Below, in pieces: positions 30,056-38,258 of a stretch of 64,000 bases of DNA. Numbering within the stretch: the first letter of the stretch is position 1; the number at the start of each line of letters is the position of its first letter. The notes beneath the pieces were generated by a model. The model was not told the DNA's origin and ran no database searches. It was given only the letters and a program-made list of their open reading frames with translations. The DNA comes from Thiothrix subterranea (lineage in GTDB: Bacteria; Pseudomonadota; Gammaproteobacteria; Thiotrichales; Thiotrichaceae), in NCBI RefSeq assembly GCF_030930995.1, contig NZ_CP133217.1:186001-250000 (forward strand), in the 5' to 3' direction. The translations under genes and the position numbers were made by a program.

Positions 30056-30484
30056 TCAAAAGTCCAGCGCTTGTGGCTGCTGTGCTTGGTGGTTATGTTC
30101 TGTGCCAGCGTAAATTTTCATCTTACGGTACATGGCGCGACCCAATGGATTTTTTGGCAACATGCCTTTGACCGCGAGTTCAATGACTCGACCCGGCGCA
30201 CGCTGCTGCATTTTTTCAAAGGTGAAAGCACGCATATTACCGATATAGCCGGTATGGTGATAGTAAGTTTTGTCTTTGGCTTTGTTACCAGTGATCCCAA
30301 CTTTGTCAGCATTGATAATAACGATATAATCGCCAGTATCAACGTGCGGGGTGTATTCTGGCTTGTGCTTGCCACGCAAACGCCGGGCAACTTCGGAGGC
30401 CAAACGGCCTAGCGCCTTGCCTTCGGCATCAACGACGAACCAATCGCGTTTTACCTCAGCTGGCTTTGCACTGAATGTTTTCAT
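30056..30484 (-). CDS. rplM: 50S ribosomal protein L13
   Basis: Early-assembling large-subunit protein of 142 residues starting [20 protein letters not shown] (ATG at 30484). Diagnostic blocks include [39 protein letters not shown] and the [13 protein letters not shown] motif. The 98-residue extension open upstream is not homologous to L13 and is ignored. It is the first gene of the rplM-rpsI operon. Confidence 0.98.
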   Translation of the reverse strand: MKTFSAKPAEVKRDWFVVDAEGKALGRLASEVARRLRGKHKPEYTPHVDTGDYIVIINADKVGITGNKAKDKTYYHHTGYIGNMRAFTFEKMQQRAPGRVIELAVKGMLPKNPLGRAMYRKMKIYAGTEHNHQAQQPQALDF

Positions 30485-30699
30485 CTTGCTCAATCCACTT
30501 CTTAAATCTGTTTTGCCGATCCGCCCCAAACCTTGAGAAGGTGGGGGAACGAAGAAACGCGGCATTCTAGGGGAAATGCTGGAAATTCTCAAGTGTTTAG
30601 CACTTAACTCTCGACAAAAAAATGCCTCACACCAAGGGAGAGGCAACAATAAAGAGACAAGCACATGAAAAAACCAGCGACCAAAACTACCGTATTCAA
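30485..30699. other. Non-coding gap upstream of rplM
   Basis: It holds the L13 leader and promoter. An imperfect hairpin (CCTTGAGAAGG) lies near 30530 and a possible GCCTC/GAGGC hairpin near 30625. No gene is supported. Confidence 0.4.
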
Positions 30700-30729
30700 A
30701 ATAAAAAAACGCGGCTCGTGTGAGCCGCG
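30700..30729 (-). terminator. Terminator of the polysaccharide operon
   Basis: On the minus strand CGCGGCTC pairs with GAGCCGCG around the loop ACAC and is followed by seven T (the A-run 30703-30709 on plus). It lies about 60 bp beyond the last glycosyltransferase gene. Confidence 0.85.
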
Positions 30730-30790
30730 CAATTACCACCAAAGGAGGATGGAGGAGTGTTAAATCGGTAATGAACAATATATGAATATA

Positions 30791-31873
30791 CTAATATTCA
30801 AGCTGTTCTCTGTCAAGATTCTGTAACAAACTTTTTGCTGTTTTATCACACTTTTTGTGCTTAAGCGCACCCAAAGAGGGCGTATGCAAGACGTTCCTAC
30901 CCATTCCTACCCGTAGGGGCGTATTGCATACGCCCTCTCCTCTCCCCCAATACGCACGTTGCACGCTAATCATCCGGCAAATACTGGCGGGTAATTGCTG
31001 GTAACGTTTCCCCAAGCGGAAACCCATCAATTTCACGAAGGTCTGCAACGCCGCCAGCGGCAATAACCCTTTCTGGCGCACATATAAATAATGAATCAGC
31101 GAACGCACATACGTACCCGCCTCACGATCGGGCGCACCCACCGCTTGCATCAAGGGCTGTTCCGACGCATGGAATACCCCCACGTCAAAATAACGCCGAA
31201 AAATCTGCACCAACGAATAACGGTGCGAATGTTCCACGGTACTTTCCGCCGAATACACCGTTTTCCACCCCGCCAGCAACAACCGCGCCGCCACATAACT
31301 GTCTTCACTCACAATAATGTGTTCGGGAAAGCCACCGATACTGCGCAACGCACTCGCCCGATACACCGCGTACACATCCGACGCAAACGCCGCCCGATAC
31401 CCCAAGGTTTTGAAACTGTCACGATCACGCACCGAAGACGTTGCCGGATACGTAAACCCCCGCGCATGGCGTTCCAAATGATCCGCATCCGCACGCGGTA
31501 AATGCCGCCCGTACACCATTCCCACCTGGCTATCGTCAGCGGCGTGCTTGAGCAATTGTTCCAGCGAATCCGCTTGTTTGAGGATGGCATCTTGCGTCAA
31601 ATACACCAGAAATTCTGCATCAGGGCATAATTCGGTCGCCAATTGGCGCGTGCCGCCATGACTAAAATCGCGCGGATGAATCCGCTGCACTTCCAAACCT
31701 GCCGCCGCCGCCAGTTCCGCCGTGTGATCTTCTGAGAGCGAATCAATCACCAAATAACGCCCAGCCTGCACGGTTTGGTGCTGAAGCGCCTTAATCCATT
31801 CCGGCCACAAACGCCCCGCATTGCGAGTTAACACGATCACTGCCACATCAGGGCGCTGAATTATTGTTGTCAT
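30791..31873 (-). CDS. Family 2 glycosyltransferase with a repeat-derived C-terminus
   Basis: GT-A fold sugar transferase, 360 residues from the ATG at 31873. VAVIVLTRNAGRLWPEWIKAL begins the Rossmann-like start. The nucleotide-sugar region EFLVYLTQDA and SEDSYVAARLLLAGWK support GT2, rhamnosyltransferase-like. Residues about 313-333 (GVCNTPLRVGMGRNVLHTPS) come from the palindromic repeat at 30876-30937. The next 27 residues run to a stop with no family likeness, so the original C-terminus was probably replaced. It is the last gene of the polysaccharide operon. Confidence 0.82.
   Translation of the reverse strand: MTTIIQRPDVAVIVLTRNAGRLWPEWIKALQHQTVQAGRYLVIDSLSEDHTAELAAAAGLEVQRIHPRDFSHGGTRQLATELCPDAEFLVYLTQDAILKQADSLEQLLKHAADDSQVGMVYGRHLPRADADHLERHARGFTYPATSSVRDRDSFKTLGYRAAFASDVYAVYRASALRSIGGFPEHIIVSEDSYVAARLLLAGWKTVYSAESTVEHSHRYSLVQIFRRYFDVGVFHASEQPLMQAVGAPDREAGTYVRSLIHYLYVRQKGLLPLAALQTFVKLMGFRLGKRYQQLPASICRMISVQRAYWGRGEGVCNTPLRVGMGRNVLHTPSLGALKHKKCDKTAKSLLQNLDREQLEY
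30876..30937. repeat. Palindromic repeat family A, copy 2
   Basis: A 62-bp element with perfect 14-base terminal arms GAGGGCGTATGCAA and TTGCATACGCCCTC, and a core containing CCGTAGGGGCG as in the argS copy. The centre holds a short direct repeat (TTCCTACCCA, TTCCTACCCG). It overlaps the 3' end of the glycosyltransferase gene, in a different frame from the copy in argS. Confidence 0.8.
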
Positions 31874-31889
31874 GGTATCTCCCCTGTTG

Positions 31890-32795
31890 TTATGCAAATA
31901 GCAGCAGCGCCACATTATTCAATACACCCGGTTTGAACAGCCGATGGTGTAAAATATGTTGCCGCCGTTTCCAACCGTGCAAATAGCGTAGCCCCGCCAC
32001 TGCCGTCACCAATTTGAAATCCTCGGCATTCAGCCGCTCGCCAAAACGGTGCAAGAACACTTCCGCTTGTTGGCTCCAACCATCCACCCGTGTACTTAAC
32101 CCGTTGACAGTGGCAGGTTCTGCCCCGATCGCATTCTCATCATGCTGGCGATACAGCAATAAAGGGTGCGGCAATGCCTGTATTTGCCCAAACCACGCAC
32201 ACACCAACGCCAACCAGCGGTCATGCTCCAGCGCATACAATGGCACTGGAAACGCCAACTCTGCTGCGGCGCGATTAAATGCCGTGGCGCACCCTGTCAC
32301 CACATTGTTCAGCAAATACGCCTGCTTGCGCTGCGCCACCTCAAAATCGCGGTAATCCCAAAACGATACCGCTTGTATGGCGCGTGCCTCATCCACCACC
32401 ACCAAATCCGAATGCACCAACAGCGGCGTTGCCTCACCGTACTGCCCTTCCAAACGCCGCAGCGCGGTGTATTGCAGTTCCACCTTTTCGGGAAACCACA
32501 CATCATCCTGATCACAAAACATCAGACACGGCGCGGTGCTGGCTTCCACCAAACGGCTAAAACTCAGCTTGCTCCCCAAATGACTGCCATCCAGCAACAA
32601 ACCCGCCAACTTATCCGGGTGTGCTGCTTGCCACTTCAATAAAATGCGCAACGTTTGGTCGGTCGAGCCATCATCCCGAACCAGCAATTGCCAATCTTGA
32701 AACGTCTGTTTTTCCAGCGAAGCCAATAACTCCGGCAGCCAACGCTCACCGTTCCAGGTGGACAGTAAAATCTGTACCCGTGCGTTATCCATCAT
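31890..32795 (-). CDS. Family 2 glycosyltransferase, rhamnosyltransferase-like
   Basis: A 301-residue GT2 enzyme. VQILLSTWNGERWLPELLASL is the N-terminal strand-helix. The motifs DDGSTDQTL and FCDQDDVWFPEKV (DXD-type metal site) are the characteristic GT2 pair. The LLYRQHDENAIG motif is typical of rhamnosyltransferases in O-antigen loci. It likely adds a sugar to the exported glycan. It overlaps the small upstream gene in a TAATG junction and its neighbour in the operon starts 17 bp later. Confidence 0.85.
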   Translation of the reverse strand: MMDNARVQILLSTWNGERWLPELLASLEKQTFQDWQLLVRDDGSTDQTLRILLKWQAAHPDKLAGLLLDGSHLGSKLSFSRLVEASTAPCLMFCDQDDVWFPEKVELQYTALRRLEGQYGEATPLLVHSDLVVVDEARAIQAVSFWDYRDFEVAQRKQAYLLNNVVTGCATAFNRAAAELAFPVPLYALEHDRWLALVCAWFGQIQALPHPLLLYRQHDENAIGAEPATVNGLSTRVDGWSQQAEVFLHRFGERLNAEDFKLVTAVAGLRYLHGWKRRQHILHHRLFKPGVLNNVALLLFA

Positions 32796-32977
32796 TAGAC
32801 TGACTCAAGCCACCCGCGCCACCATTTGGCAGCCGCCCGATCCAGCACTGCCAAACGCAAGCGCGTGCCATACCAAATCAGCATGGCTTTAATCCCCGGA
32901 CTAAAACAGCGCCCCCGCCCGGATGAAAACCGAAACGCCAACGCATACGCGAACAATTTCAATGGACTCACGACCAT
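32795..32977 (-). CDS. Possible 60-residue small protein in the polysaccharide operon
   Basis: Unrecognised 60-residue frame with a hydrophobic start (VVSPLKLFAYALAFRFSSG) and tryptophans near the end (KWWRGWLES). Its stop overlaps the next start as TAATG, and it lies 13 bp after the HAD-type gene. That tight spacing suggests a real gene. The hydrophobic N-terminus might anchor it to the membrane. There is no homologue I recognise. Confidence 0.35.
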   Translation of the reverse strand: MVVSPLKLFAYALAFRFSSGRGRCFSPGIKAMLIWYGTRLRLAVLDRAAAKWWRGWLESV

Positions 32978-32990
32978 AACAGCCCCTTTG

Positions 32991-35054
32991 TTATTTTTTT
33001 ACGGCGTGCAAATACGCGACACGAAACGCGAAATTCGCCATGCCGGTAGGAATTTTTTCAAACAGCGCATAACGCCAAGCACTGATTTCCAAGCGCTGCC
33101 ACAAACGACGCGGGCGTAATAAATCGCCCCAACCCACCGCCTGATTCGCCAGCGCCAACACATGGTCATGCCCAAAATCTTCGGTATGCACCAACTGCGT
33201 CAGCGCATGGATTTCCTCCGTCGTGGGGTACACCACCGCACGCTCCAGCAAACCATGCACATAAGGCAACAATTGTTGACTAGCGTACCCCGTCAGTTGC
33301 TGAACAGCACAAAAATGCTCCCAATGGTGCAAGATGCCTTGCTGCATTTGCGCCACCAAGGGGTTACACAATATTTCCGCGTGCCGATCCGGTGCCGTAT
33401 CCGCTTTCAACACCGGCACAACCCGCCCATCCTGTTCGGCATACGCAATAGTGGTGGCCTCGTGCGAACGCGCCCCTTGCTCAAAAATTTCCTCAAACTC
33501 TGCCGGAATCCGCTCGCACGCATTGCCGCGCCGGGAGTCATGCACAATGCCTTCACAGGTATTGTTCTCACCAAAATCCGCGTACAACTTCGGCACAAAC
33601 GCAAAGTAATAGCCATGCAGTTGCGGAAAATCCGCACGCGCCCCAAACGCTTGCTTGAGGAATTTCTGCACCGTGCCATTCCAACCAATATCCACCAAGG
33701 CGATGTGCTGATGCGCAAAGAAACCGACCTGCTCCAAATAGCGCTGCAATAACGCCCGATGCTGCTGCCCTGTGGCACGAATAATTGCCTGCACATCCTG
33801 ATCTTGCAGAAAATGATGCAAGCGCACGTCGTCCCAATCGTGAATCGGTGCGCTGAAATCCACAAAACCGTGCCGTGTTGCCAAAGGTTGCAACGCCGCT
33901 TCCGGCAAACCGTATACCTTGCAAACCGATGCCAAGCCCTGTTGTTTCGGGTTGTAAAATGCCACCAACGCCTGTTCCCGACTCAAACCATCAGCCGTTG
34001 CTGCGGCAGTAATCACGCGGCGCGACAAATACACGTATTCGGCAGGAATCGTCATCCCCGTCGTGCGATACAAACGCTCAAATAAAAACCCATCACGCGC
34101 CACAAACAGCAGCTTTTCCAACGGCTTGCCTGCATTCGTTTGCTGTTGCAAACGTTCCTGCAAGCCCTGCATAAACACACTGAACGCTGGCCCTAACACA
34201 TCACGCCCGTAGCGAAAAAAGAAATCACGCGGTTTCAAGCTATCCTGTTGGTGGCTGCGGGTTTCCACGCATTCAAAGAAGTGCCGCCCCTGCCAGATGC
34301 CGCCACGTTGCGCCATTTGTGCCGACAACGTTTGGCGTTCGCGGCGGCGCAATTCGGCTTTTTCATACAGCCAAATGCCTTGAATGCCGGTGCGACACGC
34401 CATGCGCCGATCGGAAATCGGGTTATCGCCAATGTGTACCACTTGCTGCGCTGCCAAACCGTTGACTTGCAGCATTTTCTCGAACAAGCGCCCGCTGTAT
34501 TTCCCCAGCTTAAAATCCGCCGAGACGTACACAGCCGTAAAATAATTGACAATGCCGAGGCGTCGGAGCAATTCATGCAACATCTCGCCATCCAAATACA
34601 TATCGGAGATGGCGATAATTTCAATGCCTTGTTCGCGCACCCAATCCATGAATACCTGCGCATCGCGTTTGACGTGCAAGGTAGCGGCTTCCAAATCCAA
34701 TTCGGTTTGACGCATAAACGGCGCTAAACTGGCATCCGCCTCCAACCCCAGCGCCTCCACCCAACGGGTAAGCATATCGCGGTAACAACATTCATGGTCA
34801 AAACCCGCTTGCACCGCTTCCGCCCGCAATGCCTGTTCCGCTTGTTGCCGCGCTTGCCACACCGTTGCCGCCGCAAGTCCAGTACGCGCACTCACTGCGC
34901 GACAGACCGCGTGTTGCACTTCAACGGGATCGCCTACGTAACGCCCCAGCACGGTGTCAAAAATATCCAAGGAAATCATCCGAATACCGTGGAGACGCGG
35001 TTCCAACCAAGCACGAACGTGCCGCCAATCGCGTACAATCAGTTTTTCAGGCAT
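32991..35054 (-). CDS. Two-module HAD-like protein of polysaccharide loci
   Basis: A 687-residue cytosolic protein. The N-terminal HAD hydrolase module (residues about 23-240) shows ISLDIFDTVLGR (the SFD(I/V)FDT form of motif I), IAISDMYLDGEML and IGDNPISDRRMA. After about residue 300 a second, degenerate HAD-like region begins LLFVARDGFLFERLYR and includes VDIGWNGTVQ. Proteins of this plan occur beside glycosyltransferases in capsule and O-antigen clusters. Their reaction is unproven. It overlaps the upstream glycosyltransferase gene by 16 bp. Confidence 0.75.
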   Translation of the reverse strand: MPEKLIVRDWRHVRAWLEPRLHGIRMISLDIFDTVLGRYVGDPVEVQHAVCRAVSARTGLAAATVWQARQQAEQALRAEAVQAGFDHECCYRDMLTRWVEALGLEADASLAPFMRQTELDLEAATLHVKRDAQVFMDWVREQGIEIIAISDMYLDGEMLHELLRRLGIVNYFTAVYVSADFKLGKYSGRLFEKMLQVNGLAAQQVVHIGDNPISDRRMACRTGIQGIWLYEKAELRRRERQTLSAQMAQRGGIWQGRHFFECVETRSHQQDSLKPRDFFFRYGRDVLGPAFSVFMQGLQERLQQQTNAGKPLEKLLFVARDGFLFERLYRTTGMTIPAEYVYLSRRVITAAATADGLSREQALVAFYNPKQQGLASVCKVYGLPEAALQPLATRHGFVDFSAPIHDWDDVRLHHFLQDQDVQAIIRATGQQHRALLQRYLEQVGFFAHQHIALVDIGWNGTVQKFLKQAFGARADFPQLHGYYFAFVPKLYADFGENNTCEGIVHDSRRGNACERIPAEFEEIFEQGARSHEATTIAYAEQDGRVVPVLKADTAPDRHAEILCNPLVAQMQQGILHHWEHFCAVQQLTGYASQQLLPYVHGLLERAVVYPTTEEIHALTQLVHTEDFGHDHVLALANQAVGWGDLLRPRRLWQRLEISAWRYALFEKIPTGMANFAFRVAYLHAVKK

Positions 35055-36433
35055 AAATCACCTCCGCGCCACCATTGCTTACAACGCCGTAATGGATTCA
35101 ACAATGCCTCGCCCAAACGGAATGCCCGACTGTTGCGCAATGCTTGTTGTTGGTGTTGCAAGTGTTGAATCAAAGTGTCGCGTTCGCGTATCCAGCCATC
35201 ACGATCAGCGATCCATTGCTCTCTGTCCGTCATCCACCGCGCTTGATTCCCCAATATCGCCGCCTGTTGCTGAATCAAGGTATCGCGCTCAGCAATCCAA
35301 GCATCGCGCTCCGTCACCCAGCCATCGCGTTCCTTCACCCAAGCATCCCGCTCTGCCAACAAACGTTCACGCAATGCTAATTCAGCCGCTTGTTGCTGAA
35401 TCAAGGTATCACGCTCAGTAATCCAACCGTCTCGCTGCGCCACCCAAATATCACGTTCCGTCAGCCATTGCTGATGTTGTGCCAACTGCTGCTGTAACGC
35501 GCTAATAATGTGGTCGCGTTCCGCAATCCAGCCATCACGGTCGTGAATCAATGGCAACAATTCCTGCTCACGCGCCTGCAACCGCTGATGCACCAGCGTC
35601 AACCATTCTTCGCGGGTATAACGGTACAAATCCTGAAGTTGGGAAGAAACCCCTTCTAGCCTCCCCTTATCAAGGGAGGAACAATGCGGCAACCAACGCA
35701 ACAGCAATTGCATGTTTTCTTCAATCGCCGCCAACGGCTTTTCCCGAATGGTATTGCTCTCATGCAAACGGTAGCCCAATAACTTCTCACCGTGCAGAAA
35801 ACGCACCGTAAAACCCGCTTCCAGCACCCGCAAGGCATACTCGTAATCGTGCACATAACGCAACTCGGAAAAGCCCCCCAATTGCGCATACACCCGCTGA
35901 TGGAAAAAGAAATTGGAAGTCGTAATCAGAAAATTACCGCGTAATAAAGTTGCTTGCGTGTCGGCGTGCGTCACGTAGTGTTGTTTCAAACCCTCAAACC
36001 ACGCCACCCAATGCGGCTCGGCGGCTTCTTTCGGTTGGGAATCGGCATCCAGCACCGCGACATCGGTGCTAATAAAATCCAGCGACTGGCTTTGCGCCAG
36101 CGTCACCAAGCGTTGCAGCCGGGTGACATCCCACACGTCATCGGAATTCAGAATCGCGAGGTAGTAGCCTTGTGCCAGCCGCAATCCTTCATTTAACGTT
36201 GCCGGTGCGCCCTGATTATGCTCATGCCGAAAGCAACGCACCGGCGCATCCGGCTGGGTAGCACACACGGCCTGAATCACTGCCCAAGAGTCGTCGGTTG
36301 AAGCATCATCAATCACAATCAGCTCGAACGCGCTAAACGTTTGCGCCAAAACCGAATCCAGCGCTTGCTGTACCCACCGAGCATGGTTGTAAACTGGCAG
36401 GATCACACTGACCTTAACCACAACATACCCCAA
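35039..36433 (-). CDS. Glycosyltransferase 2 fused to a W-ERD repeat coiled coil
   Basis: A 464-residue protein. The N-terminal 230 residues form a GT2 domain (SVILPVYNHARWVQQAL, IDDASTDDS and ILNSDDVWDVTRL as the DXD-type site). Residues about 251-264 are encoded by a palindromic repeat. From about 280 to 430 the sequence is a near-continuous helical heptad-like repeat of W(I/V)xERDxLIQQQ units (DGWIAERD, DIWVAQRD, DGWITERD, DAWVKERD). It probably forms a coiled coil acting as a molecular ruler or scaffold at the membrane (inference). It overlaps the HAD gene by 16 bp. Confidence 0.75.
   Translation of the reverse strand: MGYVVVKVSVILPVYNHARWVQQALDSVLAQTFSAFELIVIDDASTDDSWAVIQAVCATQPDAPVRCFRHEHNQGAPATLNEGLRLAQGYYLAILNSDDVWDVTRLQRLVTLAQSQSLDFISTDVAVLDADSQPKEAAEPHWVAWFEGLKQHYVTHADTQATLLRGNFLITTSNFFFHQRVYAQLGGFSELRYVHDYEYALRVLEAGFTVRFLHGEKLLGYRLHESNTIREKPLAAIEENMQLLLRWLPHCSSLDKGRLEGVSSQLQDLYRYTREEWLTLVHQRLQAREQELLPLIHDRDGWIAERDHIISALQQQLAQHQQWLTERDIWVAQRDGWITERDTLIQQQAAELALRERLLAERDAWVKERDGWVTERDAWIAERDTLIQQQAAILGNQARWMTDREQWIADRDGWIRERDTLIQHLQHQQQALRNSRAFRLGEALLNPLRRCKQWWRGGDLCLKN
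35644..35683. repeat. Palindromic repeat family B, shorter copy
   Basis: It begins AAGAAACCCCTTCTAGC and contains the hairpin CTCCCCTTATCAAGGGAG. It matches about two thirds of the 59-bp copy at 38652-38710. It is read in the glycosyltransferase frame as SSLDKGRLEGVS, the same phase in which the wzt copy gives SPDKGRLGGVS. Confidence 0.75.
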
Positions 36434-36472
36434 CTTGTTATAATTATTACGGTTTAATCAACCGTCACTGTA

Positions 36473-37360
36473 TCATTCCAGCGTGAATCGTGACTGAATA
36501 CTGCGCCACGCCGTTGCCCCACGGCGTAGCATCTGCCAACTGCGGGTCGAATACACCCGCTCCAATTCAGCGTGAGCCAATGCCAATTCCGAATGCATCC
36601 GCCCCCAGGTTTGCCAAGACGCATCAATCGGTTTTAAGTGCTGCGCCTGACTGCTTCTTTCCGCCATACGCGCCGTTTCCGAAGCCAAAGGGCTGCTGGA
36701 AATAATGAACTGGTACGCAATGGCATCCGGCTCATGAAACTTTGCCAACGCCGCCGGAGTCGGTTCCAAGCCTGCGGCTTTCAGGTAGCGCGTAATCACT
36801 TCATCCGGCAAATCATGCCAAGTATAGTCAATGTCATTCACCACGAAATCGGCATCTTCCAACAACGCTTGCACGCTTTCGGCGGTGAAAAACTTCAGGT
36901 GTGTGGCATCCAAAATACCGGCCGTTTCGTAATCAAAGCGCCCGTTCAATAATTCCAAGCGTACCGAGGAATGCGCAATATTGGGGATTGAAATCAATAT
37001 TTGCCCCTCATCCAACAACAAGGGTTTGAGCCGTTGCAACAAGGCTTCGGGGTGTTGCAGATGCTCTAACACATCCACCAAGGTAATCACGTCAAATTTT
37101 TCGCCTTCGAGCGCATCGAGGCTGTGCGGGTCATCCAAATCTTCGGTGAATACATAATCGCAATAGCGCTGGGCTTGCCAGACAATATCGGGGTTATGAT
37201 CAATGCCGATAATGTGCGCTTCGCAGCGTTCACGCAGCAAACGTGACATACTGCCATCGCCACACCCCAGCTCCAGCACTTGGGCATAGCGCGGCACACG
37301 CCGCACAATTTGGCTATGGGAATGGTTGTCATCCAGCGAGTGAGCTATCACCTGAGTCAT
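36473..37360 (-). CDS. SAM-dependent methyltransferase
   Basis: Class I methyltransferase, 295 residues from the ATG at 37360; a longer frame to 37447 would overlap the acyltransferase more. The SAM pocket motif VLELGCGDGSMSRLL begins near residue 29. It is followed by HIIGIDHNPDIV, LVDVLEHLQHPEALL (post-motif I and IV) and ILISIPNIAHSSVR. The C-terminal 60 residues are helical. It probably methylates a sugar or end-caps the glycan, given the adjoining Wzt with an extended C-terminal domain. The start overlaps the upstream gene by 32 bp. Confidence 0.8.
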   Translation of the reverse strand: MTQVIAHSLDDNHSHSQIVRRVPRYAQVLELGCGDGSMSRLLRERCEAHIIGIDHNPDIVWQAQRYCDYVFTEDLDDPHSLDALEGEKFDVITLVDVLEHLQHPEALLQRLKPLLLDEGQILISIPNIAHSSVRLELLNGRFDYETAGILDATHLKFFTAESVQALLEDADFVVNDIDYTWHDLPDEVITRYLKAAGLEPTPAALAKFHEPDAIAYQFIISSSPLASETARMAERSSQAQHLKPIDASWQTWGRMHSELALAHAELERVYSTRSWQMLRRGATAWRSIQSRFTLE

Positions 37361-38258
37361 TGTTATTGCTCCGTAGCAGAGGCAGTGCAGGCCATAACCA
37401 CCAGTGACCGGGGCTTTCCCGAATCCGCTGTTCCAGTTGACTGGCAAGCTGTTGCATCAATACTGTTTCGTCATAATCATACGGATCCAGTAACGCAGAA
37501 AACTCTGCTCTCACCCGACCCCCGCCCAAATCACGCATAAAGAACGGCGCGATCACTGCCTTGGTTTTTTTTGCAATTCGATAAATACCGGCAGGCAGGT
37601 CAATAGTACCGCTTATAAAATTAACTGTCACCCTTCCTTTATGCGCTTCTATATATGGAACATCAAAAATCAATGCAATTAAGTGATCATTTAATGCCCG
37701 ATAGAGCGGACGCAACTCATCCCCCTCCACCAGAAAGTTGCCGCCCAAGGCTTGCTGCAAGCGCTGCAACTTAAATAAACGGTAACGGTATTCCGCCGGA
37801 TGCAAGCCATGGCTATTGGTAGCACCACCATCGCGGGTAATCGTCCCTGTGGTAAAACCTTGCGCTCGCATCGCAGGTCCTGCCATCCAGAACCGTCCGA
37901 AATGCCCACCCGTCAACATCACCCGCTTCCCCTGTCGCCGCGCCGCTTCAATGGCGGCAAACCCTTCCAGCTCCACAATTTGCTGAATCGGTTGGTGTTG
38001 CAAATACCAGGTATCCAGCGCTTCTTGCTCCACCATGCGGTAATAATCATCAAGCCAGCCCGCGAGCTGGGTGTCACTGGCCTCAGGCAATGCGCTGCAC
38101 ATTTGGGCGCGAATCGACGCCGCCTCATCTGCCTTGTTACGCCGAAAAATCGTCGCCTGTTGCGCCGCCAATCCATAACCTAACACGGGCGGCAAGTGCG
38201 CATACAGCGGAAATAACACCTGATAACGCAGGGAAAAATCAGCCGGTCGCCAACGCAT
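37329..38258 (-). CDS. LpxL/HtrB-like acyltransferase, active-site acid missing
   Basis: A 309-residue member of the lysophospholipid (lipid A) acyltransferase superfamily, membrane associated. The usual HX4(D/E) dyad lies in the block GGHFGRFWMAG; the position of the acidic residue is W here. Later family blocks are retained (DGGATNSHGLHPAEYR, GTIDLPAGIYRIAKKTKAVIAPFFMRD). It is therefore either catalytically altered or uses another acid. In this operon it may modify the polysaccharide carrier or lipid A. It overlaps both neighbours (20 bp with wzt, 32 bp with the methyltransferase). Confidence 0.7.
   Translation of the reverse strand: MRWRPADFSLRYQVLFPLYAHLPPVLGYGLAAQQATIFRRNKADEAASIRAQMCSALPEASDTQLAGWLDDYYRMVEQEALDTWYLQHQPIQQIVELEGFAAIEAARRQGKRVMLTGGHFGRFWMAGPAMRAQGFTTGTITRDGGATNSHGLHPAEYRYRLFKLQRLQQALGGNFLVEGDELRPLYRALNDHLIALIFDVPYIEAHKGRVTVNFISGTIDLPAGIYRIAKKTKAVIAPFFMRDLGGGRVRAEFSALLDPYDYDETVLMQQLASQLEQRIRESPGHWWLWPALPLLRSNNNDSGDSSLAG

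Noticed and set aside
30485-30778. 98-residue N-terminal extension of ribosomal protein L13
   Set aside because: L13 begins at MKTFSAKP; the extension is not conserved and covers a leader and terminator region.
37361-37447. Longer start of the methyltransferase gene
   Set aside because: The added 29 residues overlap the acyltransferase gene and have no family likeness; the ATG at 37360 is better.
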